64,000 nt of DNA, from the NCBI GenBank assembly GCA_963836585.1, contig CAWIJV010000003.1:434001-498000 (forward strand), read 5' to 3'. Below, piece after piece: positions 31,761-40,366 of the stretch. Origin of the DNA: BTUB01 sp963836585. Lineage in GTDB: Bacteria; Babelota; Babeliae; Babelales; Vermiphilaceae. Position numbers and translations under genes: made by a program. The notes under the pieces were generated by a model. The model was not told where the DNA came from, ran no database searches, and was given only the letters and a program-made list of their open reading frames with translations. Position 1 is the first letter of the stretch. Each line of letters opens with the position of its first letter.

Positions 31761-33206
31761 GACGAATGCTGCAATATGATCTATTTGATAGGCGGCCTCA
31801 CCTTTAATATTCAGAAAGTAATATGCACCGCCTTTGGTATGCCATAAAGTAGTTTTTATATCGCGTTGAATGTCTTGCCAGACTTGCACTGGCGGATCTT
31901 CATCGCCGGATAAAAATCGGAATGCAGTAGTGGGCTGTAATGATTTTTTACTCTTATCTTTATGTGCTTGCCCCAAGTTAATTTTTTTCCCTTTTGAAAA
32001 GAAATAAATGGTAGTAATTGATGCATTATCACCATTTACTAATGGTTTTGTTAAATGCCAAAAGCCACAATGAGGATAATCAGATTTCAGGCTTTTTATC
32101 TGGTCTATCGTTGCCGGGAGCAACAACAGTTTGCATACCGGGATATCGGGAGATGTTGGATGGATGGCAACTGGGGAATCTTTTTTGTCATCAGGATTTT
32201 TTACGCTTTGTGCTGCGCGTTGTGCAAAAGCAGTTGCACTTGCTGTTAAATCATGGGCAGCTTGGCTAAAGGTTGGTGTTATAAAGGTGCCCAATTCAAA
32301 AAGCAGCGCCATCGTTTGTTGATGATCATTGATAAGAATCGTAGATGATTTCAATTCATCCTGACTGATGCGCGATTTAATGGGAGACTTTAAGTACTTT
32401 TCTCCCTCTTGTCTAAACTCGCGGATAAGCTGCCGTTGATATTCTAATGATCTTTTTTTGCAGAAGGCTAAAACTTCTTGAATATCCGGATCGGTGCTTT
32501 TAGGAGATGGTGCTTTGGTATGCCGCATGCCTAATAGTTTGTGAAGTGCATCAAGGGCGATTAAAATCGTTGACTGATGATCAAGGAAGGTGAGTATAAA
32601 ATGCGCGTTCTGGGTAATAAGAAGAAGTTTTGGATTATAATCAGCATGATGAGTCTCTGCTAATTTTTTCTCAAGTTCAGCGATAGTCGCAACTAAGCCA
32701 AAAGAAGGGGCATATGATTCATTGGCGAGGGCCCGCAACTGCCCATGCAATCTTGCGTAGCAACTATTTTGCTCGGAACACTGAGCGCTAAGCAGGCGGC
32801 GCAGAGAGATTGATCTATGCCAATCCGGTTGACGGTCATCAGTATCCAGATGGCGATCGGCCCGTTGCATAATTTTTTTTGCCGCCTCGATGTTTACCAG
32901 AAAAGTGGGCGCGAATGTTTTCCAGTATTCTCGCCACTGAGCAAGTTGGGGCAGCGGTGTTTTAAAGGGAGGCTCAAGCAGCGGTGCTATTTTACCAGCA
33001 TGGCGAGTGTATCTTTCAAGCATATTGAATTGTTCGAAAAATTCGGCATCCGCTTTAAAAAGTTGCTCGGCGGATGAAGGGAGTTTTTGCATTGGCGCGG
33101 CCGGTTTGGGCGATTTAAGAGCATGAGATTCTGGTTGCTCCATGGGATATACTGCAGACCAAAAAAATATTACCAAGCAAAATAAAGAAGATAGTGATGT
33201 GTGCAT
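31662..33206 (-). CDS. Exported protein of unknown function
   Basis: A 514-residue protein with a signal peptide (MHTSLSSLFCLVIFFWSAVYP). The body is mostly helical and charged with no motif I recognise, and the tail is low-complexity (QPQQPQQPQ, then Lys/Glu/Asp). The tail is encoded opposite the C-terminus of the DUF457 gene. It starts 6 bases after the stop of tatD, so the two form an operon although the functions seem unrelated. It is possibly lineage-specific and host-facing. Confidence 0.7.
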   Translation of the reverse strand: MHTSLSSLFCLVIFFWSAVYPMEQPESHALKSPKPAAPMQKLPSSAEQLFKADAEFFEQFNMLERYTRHAGKIAPLLEPPFKTPLPQLAQWREYWKTFAPTFLVNIEAAKKIMQRADRHLDTDDRQPDWHRSISLRRLLSAQCSEQNSCYARLHGQLRALANESYAPSFGLVATIAELEKKLAETHHADYNPKLLLITQNAHFILTFLDHQSTILIALDALHKLLGMRHTKAPSPKSTDPDIQEVLAFCKKRSLEYQRQLIREFRQEGEKYLKSPIKSRISQDELKSSTILINDHQQTMALLFELGTFITPTFSQAAHDLTASATAFAQRAAQSVKNPDDKKDSPVAIHPTSPDIPVCKLLLLPATIDQIKSLKSDYPHCGFWHLTKPLVNGDNASITTIYFFSKGKKINLGQAHKDKSKKSLQPTTAFRFLSGDEDPPVQVWQDIQRDIKTTLWHTKGGAYYFLNIKGEAAYQIDHIAAFVLSQPQQPQQPQIKPEVGERADDKKERVEGDNS

Positions 33207-33212
33207 AAATAG

Positions 33213-34022
33213 TTATTTGATGTTAAAAATGTTGAGCGCTGTCTGTGTTGTTTGTGTGCTTACTACACTCAAAGATTCATTGCGAAGATTGGCCACGTAC
33301 TCGGCAATCTGCTTGATATATTGCGGCCGATTTTGTTTGCCGCGCATCTCTTGAATGGGTAAAAAAGGTGCGTCAGTTTCAAATACGATTGCAGAAAGTG
33401 GCACTTGTTTTACAATATCGCGCAACGCATTATTTTTAGGATAGGTGATAATGCCGCCGATACCGATGGCAAATCCCCACCCGATTACTTGGCGTGCGAA
33501 TGAAGCATCTTCGGAGAAACAATGAATGATTCCTTTTTTTATTTGACCGGCATATTCTTCGATCGATGCGAGGGTTTCATCAGCGGCTGCGCGGCTGTGC
33601 ACCACGAGTGCCAGATCATGCTCAAGCGCCAACTCAATCTGTGCTTTAAAGGCATCTTTTTGCTGCTGAATATTATAATCAGGATAATGGAAATCCAATC
33701 CGCATTCGCCAACGCCGACAATTTTGTTGCGTTTTTTATCATGTAATAATTTTTTTATCTCTTGCAGATCTTTTTTCCAATTGTTGGTGAGATCATTGGG
33801 ATGAATTCCAATCACCGCAAAAATAGTTTCATACCGTTGCGCAAGCGCGATGCAATTTTTACTTTCAGTTAAGGAGGTGCCAACATTAATAAGATAGGTA
33901 ACGCCGGCTTGTTGCGCATCGGTTACAATTACTTGCGCGTCAGAAATTTCTTGTGGGGTGAGCGCTTTATCAAAATCTTTTTTGACGATCATATTAATAT
34001 GCGCGTGTGTATCTACCAGCAT
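33213..34022 (-). CDS. tatD: TatD-family metal-dependent DNase
   Basis: A 269-residue TIM-barrel hydrolase with the family's ligand set: DTHAHIN, GECGLDFHYP, LVVHSRAA, IIHCFSE and VFETDAPFLP. TatD enzymes are 3'-5' exonucleases active on single-stranded DNA and RNA. The start at 34022 (MLVDTHAHIN) is preferred because AAGGG precedes it; an upstream ATG at 34067 has no ribosome binding site. Confidence 0.92.
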   Translation of the reverse strand: MLVDTHAHINMIVKKDFDKALTPQEISDAQVIVTDAQQAGVTYLINVGTSLTESKNCIALAQRYETIFAVIGIHPNDLTNNWKKDLQEIKKLLHDKKRNKIVGVGECGLDFHYPDYNIQQQKDAFKAQIELALEHDLALVVHSRAAADETLASIEEYAGQIKKGIIHCFSEDASFARQVIGWGFAIGIGGIITYPKNNALRDIVKQVPLSAIVFETDAPFLPIQEMRGKQNRPQYIKQIAEYVANLRNESLSVVSTQTTQTALNIFNIK

Positions 34023-34088
34023 TTTTCCCTTATTAATAAAGCTTTTTTCATGATTAATTTTTTGCATTAAAAAATAATATGCGTTAAT

Positions 34089-34119
34089 TTGACAAATTAG
34101 TAAATAAAATTAGTATAAG
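34089..34119 (+). promoter_or_regulatory. Promoter of hup
   Basis: A perfect TTGACA (34089-34094) is followed by TAGTAT (34111-34116, spacing 16) overlapping TATAAG (34114-34119, spacing 19), about 80 bases before the HU start codon. Confidence 0.6.
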
Positions 34120-34196
34120 TTACAACCATAACAAAAAAAATAAACGTAGAGTTTTAGTGAAGTAGCAGTGTAACATTTAACCATTCAGGAGTAACC

Positions 34197-34484
34197 ATGA
34201 ATAAAAGTGAATTAATAAATTCACTCAGTGAAGAAACAACTTTTAGCAAAAAGGATGTTTCACGCGTTTTAGATTCTTTTGTAAGAATTGTTGAACGTAC
34301 TTTAAAACGCGGTGAAAAAGTTTCTATCACCGGATTTGGTAGCTTTTGGTTGTCACGTCGTCCGGCACGTAAAGGTATCAATCCTGCAACTAAGCAGCGC
34401 ATTGATTTACCATCAGTAAATGTGCCTCGTTTTAAAGCGGGTAAGAATTTGAGAGAAGTTGTACGATCAATTAAGCTTGGTTAA
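34197..34484 (+). CDS. hup: HU-family DNA-binding protein
   Basis: A 95-residue HU/IHF protein: MNKSELINSLSEET, VERTLKRGEKVSITGFGSF, the DNA-contacting arm RPARKGINPATKQ, and VPRFKAGKNLREVV. It bends and compacts DNA as a homodimer or with another subunit. It stands alone, between a strong promoter and a textbook terminator, as expected for an abundant nucleoid protein. Confidence 0.95.
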   Translation: MNKSELINSLSEETTFSKKDVSRVLDSFVRIVERTLKRGEKVSITGFGSFWLSRRPARKGINPATKQRIDLPSVNVPRFKAGKNLREVVRSIKLG

Positions 34485-34516
34485 TTGAAAATCTTTTCAA
34501 ATAAGCTATTACTCAG

Positions 34517-34547
34517 TAAGGTCGCTTCGGCGACCTTAATTTTTTTT
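34517..34547 (+). terminator. Terminator of hup
   Basis: TAAGGTCGC (34517-34525) and GCGACCTTA (34530-34538) form a perfect stem with a TTCG tetraloop, followed by a run of eight T (34540-34547). Confidence 0.92.
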
Positions 34548-34652
34548 ATACTTGATTTTTATACGCTTTTCAAGCGGCCCTAAAAAGGGTAGAATGGCTT
34601 TATATTGCGTATAATTACACATTGTCCATTCGCCAAGAATTCGGGAAAAAGC

Positions 34653-34691
34653 TTCCGCTCGCCCTGAGCTCGTCGAAGGGTGCGAGTGGAA
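34653..34691 (+). repeat. Palindromic repeat before serS
   Basis: TTCCGCTCGC (34653-34662) pairs with GCGAGTGGAA (34682-34691) with one G-U, continued by CCT/AGG after a one-base bulge. The loop region holds CTGAGCTCGTCGAAG, a 15-mer repeated exactly at 49871-49885. It sits in the leader of serS. Confidence 0.7.
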
Positions 34692-34705
34692 ACATTGGAG
34701 TTATA

Positions 34706-35971
34706 ATGATTGATTTGGCTCTCCTCAAAGAACAGCCGGAAAAAATAATAGGACTCATCAAAAGAAAAGATCCTGCCTACGATGCACAACGTCTTTATGA
34801 GTGGGATCTGCGTTTACGCGCCCTGCGCCAAGAGGTTGAGGCGCTGCGCCATAAAAAAAATGAGCTGGCAAATTCGGTTAAACCGAAGAAAGGAACAATT
34901 GACCCCAATTCAATAGGTTTTGAAGCAATAAGGCTTGAATCAATTAATTTGAGCGAACAGCTCAAAAAAAAAGAAGCCGACTTGCAGCAGTTGGAAACCG
35001 ATTTTAAAAATCTTTATTTGTCCTGCCCCAATATTCCCGAAGAATCTATCCCGGTAGGCGGCAAAGAGGCCAATACCGTAGTAAAAACCTGGGGCACCAA
35101 GAGTGAACACTCATTTCCGGTGCGCAACCATGTAGAGTTGGGCACCGCTTTAGGTTGGCTTGATTTTGATGCAGCCGCCCGAATGGCCGGCAGTAATTTT
35201 GCTCTTTATAAAGGTGATGCGGTCCGTTTGATCTACTCGCTCACCATGCTCATGCTTAAAAATAATATCAAGCATGGTTTTGAGCCGGTATTGCCCCCGT
35301 ATTTGGTGAATGAGCAATCGCTGACCGTTGCCAGCAACTTCCCCAAATTTAAAGATCAGGTGTATGCGGTGCCGGAAGATAAACTGTATCTTACCCCAAC
35401 GGCTGAGGTGAATCTGGCCAATATGTACCGCGATAAAATTTTATCAGCAGAGCAGTTGCCCATCCGCATGACGTCCTGGACCAGCTGTTTTAGACGTGAA
35501 GCAGGAAGCTATGGGGCGCATGAGCGGGGCCTCATTCGTATTCATCAGTTTGAGAAAGTGGAACTGTTTACCCTATGTGAACCAAATCAGGCTGATCAAG
35601 AGCAGGAGCGTATGCTCGCCTGTGCTGAAGAGATTTTGCAAAAACTGGGTCTCCATTATCGAGTATCTTTATTAGCCGCACAAGATTGTTCATTTGCCTC
35701 GGCAAAAACCTATGATCTTGAAGTATGGTTGCCCGGCCAGGGGTGCTATTATGAAGTTTCTTCCATCAGTAACTGCACTGATTTTCAGGCGCGGCGCGGG
35801 CTGATTCGGTTTAAGCGAACGGCTGAGAGCAAAAGTGAATTGGCCTATACCCTCAATGGTTCATCGCTGGCCTTATCCCGGTTGATGGTGGCGATTATGG
35901 AAGTGTATCAAACGGCCAATGGCACCATCGAGATTCCTGAAATTCTCAAAAAAGAAGCGCTTTTTGCATGA
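34706..35971 (+). CDS. serS: Seryl-tRNA synthetase
   Basis: A 421-residue class II synthetase: an N-terminal coiled-coil arm (about 25-110) for the long variable arm of tRNA-Ser, then TPTAEVNLANMYRD, the motif 2 segment CFRREAGSYGAHERG, and motif 3 GSSLALSRLMVAIME. The start is the ATG at 34706 with TTGGAG upstream. The frame stays open to 34622 only because it runs through the palindromic repeat. The stop overlaps the DUF58 start as ATGA. Confidence 0.96.
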   Translation: MIDLALLKEQPEKIIGLIKRKDPAYDAQRLYEWDLRLRALRQEVEALRHKKNELANSVKPKKGTIDPNSIGFEAIRLESINLSEQLKKKEADLQQLETDFKNLYLSCPNIPEESIPVGGKEANTVVKTWGTKSEHSFPVRNHVELGTALGWLDFDAAARMAGSNFALYKGDAVRLIYSLTMLMLKNNIKHGFEPVLPPYLVNEQSLTVASNFPKFKDQVYAVPEDKLYLTPTAEVNLANMYRDKILSAEQLPIRMTSWTSCFRREAGSYGAHERGLIRIHQFEKVELFTLCEPNQADQEQERMLACAEEILQKLGLHYRVSLLAAQDCSFASAKTYDLEVWLPGQGCYYEVSSISNCTDFQARRGLIRFKRTAESKSELAYTLNGSSLALSRLMVAIMEVYQTANGTIEIPEILKKEALFA

Positions 35972-36819
35972 TGAATGATGTTCAGCAACAGATTCGCCAA
36001 ATTCAGCTTTATAGCAAACGATTAATCCATGCCAATTTATTTGGCCATTCGCGCTCATCGCAAAAAGGGAGCAGTCTCGAATTTGATCAGCTGCGCGATT
36101 ATCAGCAGGGCGATGATGTGCGCGCGATCGATTGGAACAGTTCTGCGCGCATGAATAAATTGTTGCTTAAGCAATTTTATGATGAGCGGCAGCGTACCAT
36201 TCTCATTGCGCTCGATATCTCGGCTTCAGCTTTTTATGGCTCAGATACCACATTGAAGGTGACCATCGCACGGCAGATTGCTGCGCTGCTTGCCTATGCA
36301 GCATTTTTGGCAAAAGATGAGGTGGGGCTCTTTTTATTTTCAGACACTAAAGAGTGGTATATTCCACCGCGCAAGGGTCGCGCACAGGTGAGCGCCGTTC
36401 TGGAAAAAATTTTTTCTTTTGAACCACGGCGAGCGCAGACCAATTTTAAAACTATTTTGGAACAGCTTGCGAGTCTGCGCAAAAAAAATGCGATGCTTTT
36501 TGTGATCTCAGATTTTATTGATGAAAATTTTGAGTCATCATTATCAAATGTTGCCTATCAATATGATACGATTGCCATAAAAATTATTGATGCGGCTGAA
36601 ACAGCACTACCATTTTCGGGATTTATCACGGTGCAGGATCCTGAAACGGCTAAAGAATATATTCTTAAAGCATCCGCGGCTCTTGAAACTATCTTGAATG
36701 CTCGTATTGATGCGCAGAATAAGGAATTTGCCCGGCATCGTATCGATTGCTTGCATGTCACCATGCGGCAGCCACTCATTGACCAACTTATTCACTTTTT
36801 TCATGCTCGAAAGCGATAA
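35968..36819 (+). CDS. DUF58 protein (Bat/MoxR-associated)
   Basis: A 283-residue soluble protein with the DUF58 hallmark DYQQGDDVRAIDWN and a VWA-like continuation (LIALDISASAFYG, VISDFID). DUF58 proteins occur in MoxR-AAA/Bat operons linked to envelope stress and assembly of periplasmic complexes. Here it overlaps serS by 4 bases and is followed by a DUF4381 gene, but no MoxR ATPase or BatA-type VWA gene is near. Confidence 0.9.
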   Translation: MMNDVQQQIRQIQLYSKRLIHANLFGHSRSSQKGSSLEFDQLRDYQQGDDVRAIDWNSSARMNKLLLKQFYDERQRTILIALDISASAFYGSDTTLKVTIARQIAALLAYAAFLAKDEVGLFLFSDTKEWYIPPRKGRAQVSAVLEKIFSFEPRRAQTNFKTILEQLASLRKKNAMLFVISDFIDENFESSLSNVAYQYDTIAIKIIDAAETALPFSGFITVQDPETAKEYILKASAALETILNARIDAQNKEFARHRIDCLHVTMRQPLIDQLIHFFHARKR

Positions 36820-36824
36820 ACGAT

Positions 36825-37325
36825 ATGGATACTCAGCAATTATATGATATTTATGGCCATTGGCATGTACCCTTTTGGCAGACGAGACTATTTTATGGCA
36901 TAATGATTGCCGTGATAGTGGTGATGCTCATGGTGGTATTATGGTGGTGGAAAACGTGTAGAAAAAAATCGGCACTCTCGCCTGAGCAGCACGCGTTTGC
37001 TGCATTAAAAAAGTTACAGGCGATGCCGATCATCACGCGTGATGATGCGCAGCAGGCATATCTTATGCTCACTAACACTCTTAAAAAATATTTTGAATAT
37101 TATTATAGTTCTCCATTTACCACCTACACGGATCAGGAGATGGTAAATGCGATAAGCGCCAAAAATATTCTCGCAACCCGGCCTGCCGGGTTGTTGGAAA
37201 TTGCGCAAGCCGGGACGCAGGTAAAATTTGCGCGAGAAGATGCGGTGCGCCAACAGCTGGCACAGCATATTGAAGCGAGCATAAATCTTATTAACTTCTT
37301 AGTTCAAGCACGAAAAACCAGATGA
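36825..37325 (+). CDS. DUF4381-like Bat-cluster membrane protein
   Basis: A 166-residue protein: a short N-terminal segment IYGHWHVPFWQTR, one transmembrane span (about 24-45, very Val/Trp-rich), and a cytoplasmic helical part. The arrangement and its position right after DUF58 fit DUF4381, a usual member of Bat clusters. The hemW start overlaps its stop by 4 bases. Function unknown; assignment by layout and neighbours. Confidence 0.7.
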   Translation: MDTQQLYDIYGHWHVPFWQTRLFYGIMIAVIVVMLMVVLWWWKTCRKKSALSPEQHAFAALKKLQAMPIITRDDAQQAYLMLTNTLKKYFEYYYSSPFTTYTDQEMVNAISAKNILATRPAGLLEIAQAGTQVKFAREDAVRQQLAQHIEASINLINFLVQARKTR

Positions 37326-38476
37326 CCTATGATTGCTCCGTGGCCACTCGGTCATTATATATCCATTGGCCGTTTTGCCCCTATAAGTGCCATTTTTGCC
37401 CGTTTGTTGCCATTGCCGGGCAAGACAGTTTTATGAAACAGTATCATGATATGCTTAAACAGGAGATTATCCGCTATGCGTCTGCCAGTGCTACCAAGCA
37501 GCATCTGGATACTATCTTTATTGGTGGAGGGACCCCGAGCACCTGGCCCGATGACCTGCTACTTGACACGTTTGGTACACTAGAAGATATGTTTAGTTTT
37601 GATGAGCAGACTGAAATTACTATTGAAGTAAACCCCGGCACGGTCCGAAAGGAACAATTGAGTATCTGGAAACAGGCAGGAATAAACCGGTTGAGCATAG
37701 GCGTACAAAGCCTCAAGGATTCTGTATTGAACAACTTAAATCGGAAACAGACCAGCGCTGATGTTTTCTGGGTTATTGATCAGGCCAGCCGGCATTTTGA
37801 TAATATTTCCGTTGATCTGATCCTGGGATTACCGGGAGTGAATCGGGAGGAATGGCATGATTTGCTCGCCAAGGTGGTTACCTGGCCGATACAGCATGTC
37901 TCGGTCTATTTTCTGACGGTGCATGAAGAGACGCCGCTCTATTTTAGGGTGAAAAAGAGAGAGATTAGTTTGCATACTGATGAGCATATGGTCAATTTGT
38001 ATAATGAGACAATCGGTTTTTTGGCGCAGCATGGGTTTGAGCAGTATGAAATTTCCAATTTTGCCAAAAAGGGTGCTCGATCACGGCATAATAGTATCTA
38101 TTGGGAGCGTAAACCCTATAAAGGAGTTGGCTTGGGCGCCTGCTCATTTGATGGCAGCTCCCGATTTCAAAATCAAAAAAACTTATTGAAATATCTGCAA
38201 GCAATTAAAGAAGGGCAAGATGTAACTACATTTAGCGAGATGTTAACGCCCGCACAGGCGCACTTAGAGCGCATAATGCTCGGGTTACGGCGTGCGGAAG
38301 GAATTGACTATGAAACATTAGTAGAGGGTCTTGATCCGGAGCAATGTGCTGCGTTGGTGCAAACAGTACAATGCCTCAAAGAGAATAAATTTATTGTACA
38401 AAACAATAATCGAATAGTTTTAACAACGGCAGGATTAAGTGTGCAAAATGATATAGCAGCACGCTTGAGCCTGTGA
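37322..38476 (+). CDS. hemW: HemW-like radical SAM protein
   Basis: A 384-residue protein with the radical SAM cluster CPYKCHFC (Cys19, 23, 26), followed by IFIGGGTPSTW and EVNPGTV. HRQT-like residues appear in the NRLSIGVQSL region, and the C-terminal HemW domain is present. HemW is related to coproporphyrinogen oxidase HemN but in studied cases acts as a heme chaperone. Whether this organism makes heme cannot be seen here; no other heme gene is near. Confidence 0.88.
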   Translation: MTYDCSVATRSLYIHWPFCPYKCHFCPFVAIAGQDSFMKQYHDMLKQEIIRYASASATKQHLDTIFIGGGTPSTWPDDLLLDTFGTLEDMFSFDEQTEITIEVNPGTVRKEQLSIWKQAGINRLSIGVQSLKDSVLNNLNRKQTSADVFWVIDQASRHFDNISVDLILGLPGVNREEWHDLLAKVVTWPIQHVSVYFLTVHEETPLYFRVKKREISLHTDEHMVNLYNETIGFLAQHGFEQYEISNFAKKGARSRHNSIYWERKPYKGVGLGACSFDGSSRFQNQKNLLKYLQAIKEGQDVTTFSEMLTPAQAHLERIMLGLRRAEGIDYETLVEGLDPEQCAALVQTVQCLKENKFIVQNNNRIVLTTAGLSVQNDIAARLSL

Positions 38477-38505
38477 TTTTTACGATATAAGGTGGGGATT
38501 TTCCT

Positions 38506-38970
38506 ATGGCAGCAAAACATATTGGTGTAAAACTTCCTGATGATCTGATTAGGGTCTTGAAGTTAGGGCAAACCGTTGCGGTTCTTTCAACATTCTCAGA
38601 AAAAGGATTACCGCATACTACGCCCATTCAGTGCATTTATCCAAAAGGCTTGGAGAGTATTTTAATGTCGATAAACAAAGATCACACCGGTTACCATAAT
38701 ATGGTCTGGCAAAAAAAGGTGATGCTCTGTTTCTTGGATGAAGGCAATGTGGCCTATAGTGTTTTGGGCCGTGCTGGTGTGGTTCGAGCTCCATCTCTGG
38801 TTCATCCATTGATGAATATTGTTCGTATTGATATCATCGATATTAAAAGTGATAGGTCGGTACTCGCCCGTGTTGAATCGGGTGTGCGTTGGAGCTACAC
38901 TTCATGGGAAGCTGAAGAACTTTCTAAAGCACTCATGAATGAATTGAAGGAACTTTCAGAGACATTGTAA
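38506..38970 (+). CDS. PNPOx-like FMN-binding protein
   Basis: A 154-residue protein with the split-barrel pattern of the pyridoxamine 5'-phosphate oxidase-like superfamily: TVAVLSTFSEKGLPHTTPIQCIY, MSINKDHTGYHNM, and a later VRIDIIDIKSD strand. Members bind FMN, F420 or heme; the real PNPOx substrate residues cannot be identified. The ribosome binding site is modest (AAGGTGGGG). Confidence 0.75.
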   Translation: MAAKHIGVKLPDDLIRVLKLGQTVAVLSTFSEKGLPHTTPIQCIYPKGLESILMSINKDHTGYHNMVWQKKVMLCFLDEGNVAYSVLGRAGVVRAPSLVHPLMNIVRIDIIDIKSDRSVLARVESGVRWSYTSWEAEELSKALMNELKELSETL

Positions 38971-38994
38971 TTGTTCTGTGTAAAGGATTGTAAT

Positions 38995-40188
38995 ATGCAA
39001 AAGAAACTGATACTTGCATTAGTAATGAGTACCGGCATGAGTCTGCGAGCCGGTGAGGCGCCTGCGGTGACTCCCGAAGCAGTTCAACCGGCTAATGCGC
39101 CGGTTGATGAAAAAAAACCGGAAGTTGTTGAACAGCATACTGAAGTTACCACTCAACCGATGCCGGTTGCCGAACCGGCAAAAGTAGAAGCTGCACCGAT
39201 TGAGCAGTCGGTTGAGAAGCAACCGACTATAGAAGAGGCTATGCCCGCAGCTCCTGCTACTGAGCAACCTGCTCCTGAAGAGCATCCTGAAGACTTAGAG
39301 ATCAAAGGCATCGACACCGTTGATGTGGCTGAGCCAAAAGGAAACTGGCTCTATAAACGGATCTGGTGGGAAAAGGCAGAGCGAACCTATGAAAAAATAA
39401 AGCAGTTAGCGGACAAAATTCTTGAATCGCGTATTGTTTATTATGCGCGCCGCACCGATCTTGATCGCAATACGCTTGATCCCTTTTATATGGGGCAAGG
39501 GTTTAGCCAAGGCGAGCTTTCTGAAGTGGTTACGTTTCTCACCGAGCAGTTGGGGCAAGAGCATAAAGAGGGCGCTTTGAATGAAAAAGAAAAAGATCTT
39601 CTGAGTGCGCTGGCTGAAGAAAAGAAAAACCTTGATCATTTGCAAAAGAATATCCAATCGATTACCAATATTGATCATGCTCTGGATGACGCTCTTTTAA
39701 AGCTCAGTGAACAGCTCAATCAAGCGCGCTTTTATGAACAGCAAGCATGGGAAAGCTTTAAGGCGATCAATCGCGAACTGAGTGATAAAAAAGCGCGTGA
39801 GCTTTACTATGGTATGGATACGTATTGGCGCAATTTGAATAATATCAACTCATATATTTCAGGGCCATTCTCCCAATACTTTGATCAATTAGTTGATCGC
39901 GTGAAGGGTGAAGTTGAAAAGATTAAAACTACTATGGGTGGTCTAAAAGAAAAGGGCATCGATATTCAGCAGCAGGCCCAGAAGCTCAAAATGGGCAGAA
40001 CTACTGAATCGGAAGAAGAAATGCCACAACCTGAAGCATCGAGTGGTTTCTTAGGCACTATCTGGGGATATCTCAAAGCGCCCTTTGTGGCAATAGGCAA
40101 TCTTTTGGGTGATGGCTTCAGCTGGATCACCGGCCTGTTTGGTGGCGGCAGCGAAGAGATTAGTCTCGCGCGGCCCGAAAAGCCTTAA
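38995..40188 (+). CDS. Exported Pro/Glu-rich coiled-coil protein
   Basis: A 397-residue protein with a signal-like N-terminus (MQKKLILALVMSTGMSLRA), a Pro/Glu/Ala/Val-rich low-complexity stretch (about 20-110), and a long helical region with heptad-like spacing (about 120-340). The C-terminal part is Gly/Trp/Phe-rich (FLGTIWGYLKAPF, GLFGGGSEE) and could touch a membrane. No family is recognised. AAAGGA lies before the ATG at 38995. It is followed by tRNA-Leu. Confidence 0.72.
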   Translation: MQKKLILALVMSTGMSLRAGEAPAVTPEAVQPANAPVDEKKPEVVEQHTEVTTQPMPVAEPAKVEAAPIEQSVEKQPTIEEAMPAAPATEQPAPEEHPEDLEIKGIDTVDVAEPKGNWLYKRIWWEKAERTYEKIKQLADKILESRIVYYARRTDLDRNTLDPFYMGQGFSQGELSEVVTFLTEQLGQEHKEGALNEKEKDLLSALAEEKKNLDHLQKNIQSITNIDHALDDALLKLSEQLNQARFYEQQAWESFKAINRELSDKKARELYYGMDTYWRNLNNINSYISGPFSQYFDQLVDRVKGEVEKIKTTMGGLKEKGIDIQQQAQKLKMGRTTESEEEMPQPEASSGFLGTIWGYLKAPFVAIGNLLGDGFSWITGLFGGGSEEISLARPEKP

Positions 40189-40211
40189 AAGGTTTGATTA
40201 GCGCCTTTTTT
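40187..40211 (+). terminator. Weak terminator before tRNA-Leu
   Basis: AAAAGG (40187-40192) can pair with CCTTTT (40204-40209) ahead of a T-run. The stem is short, so this is a tentative call. Confidence 0.35.
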
Positions 40212-40234
40212 TATGCTACATTTCTCCCTTGTAC

Positions 40235-40318
40235 GCCGAGGTGGTGAAACTGGTATACACACAGCCTTGAGGTGGCTGCGGGAGAAATCCTGTAGGGGTT
40301 CGAGTCCCCTCCTCGGCA
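40235..40318 (+). tRNA. tRNA-Leu (GAG)
   Basis: 84 bases, class II. Acceptor arms are GCCGAGG and CCTCGGC, the anticodon arm is CAGCC-TTGAGGT-GGCTG (GAG), a long variable arm follows (CGGGAGAAATCCTG), and the T-arm contains GGTTCGAGTCC. No CCA is encoded. Confidence 0.94.
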
Positions 40319-40366
40319 ATTCATAAATTCTGAAATAATCGTTACCGTAGTAAGGAGTTGCTCGCT

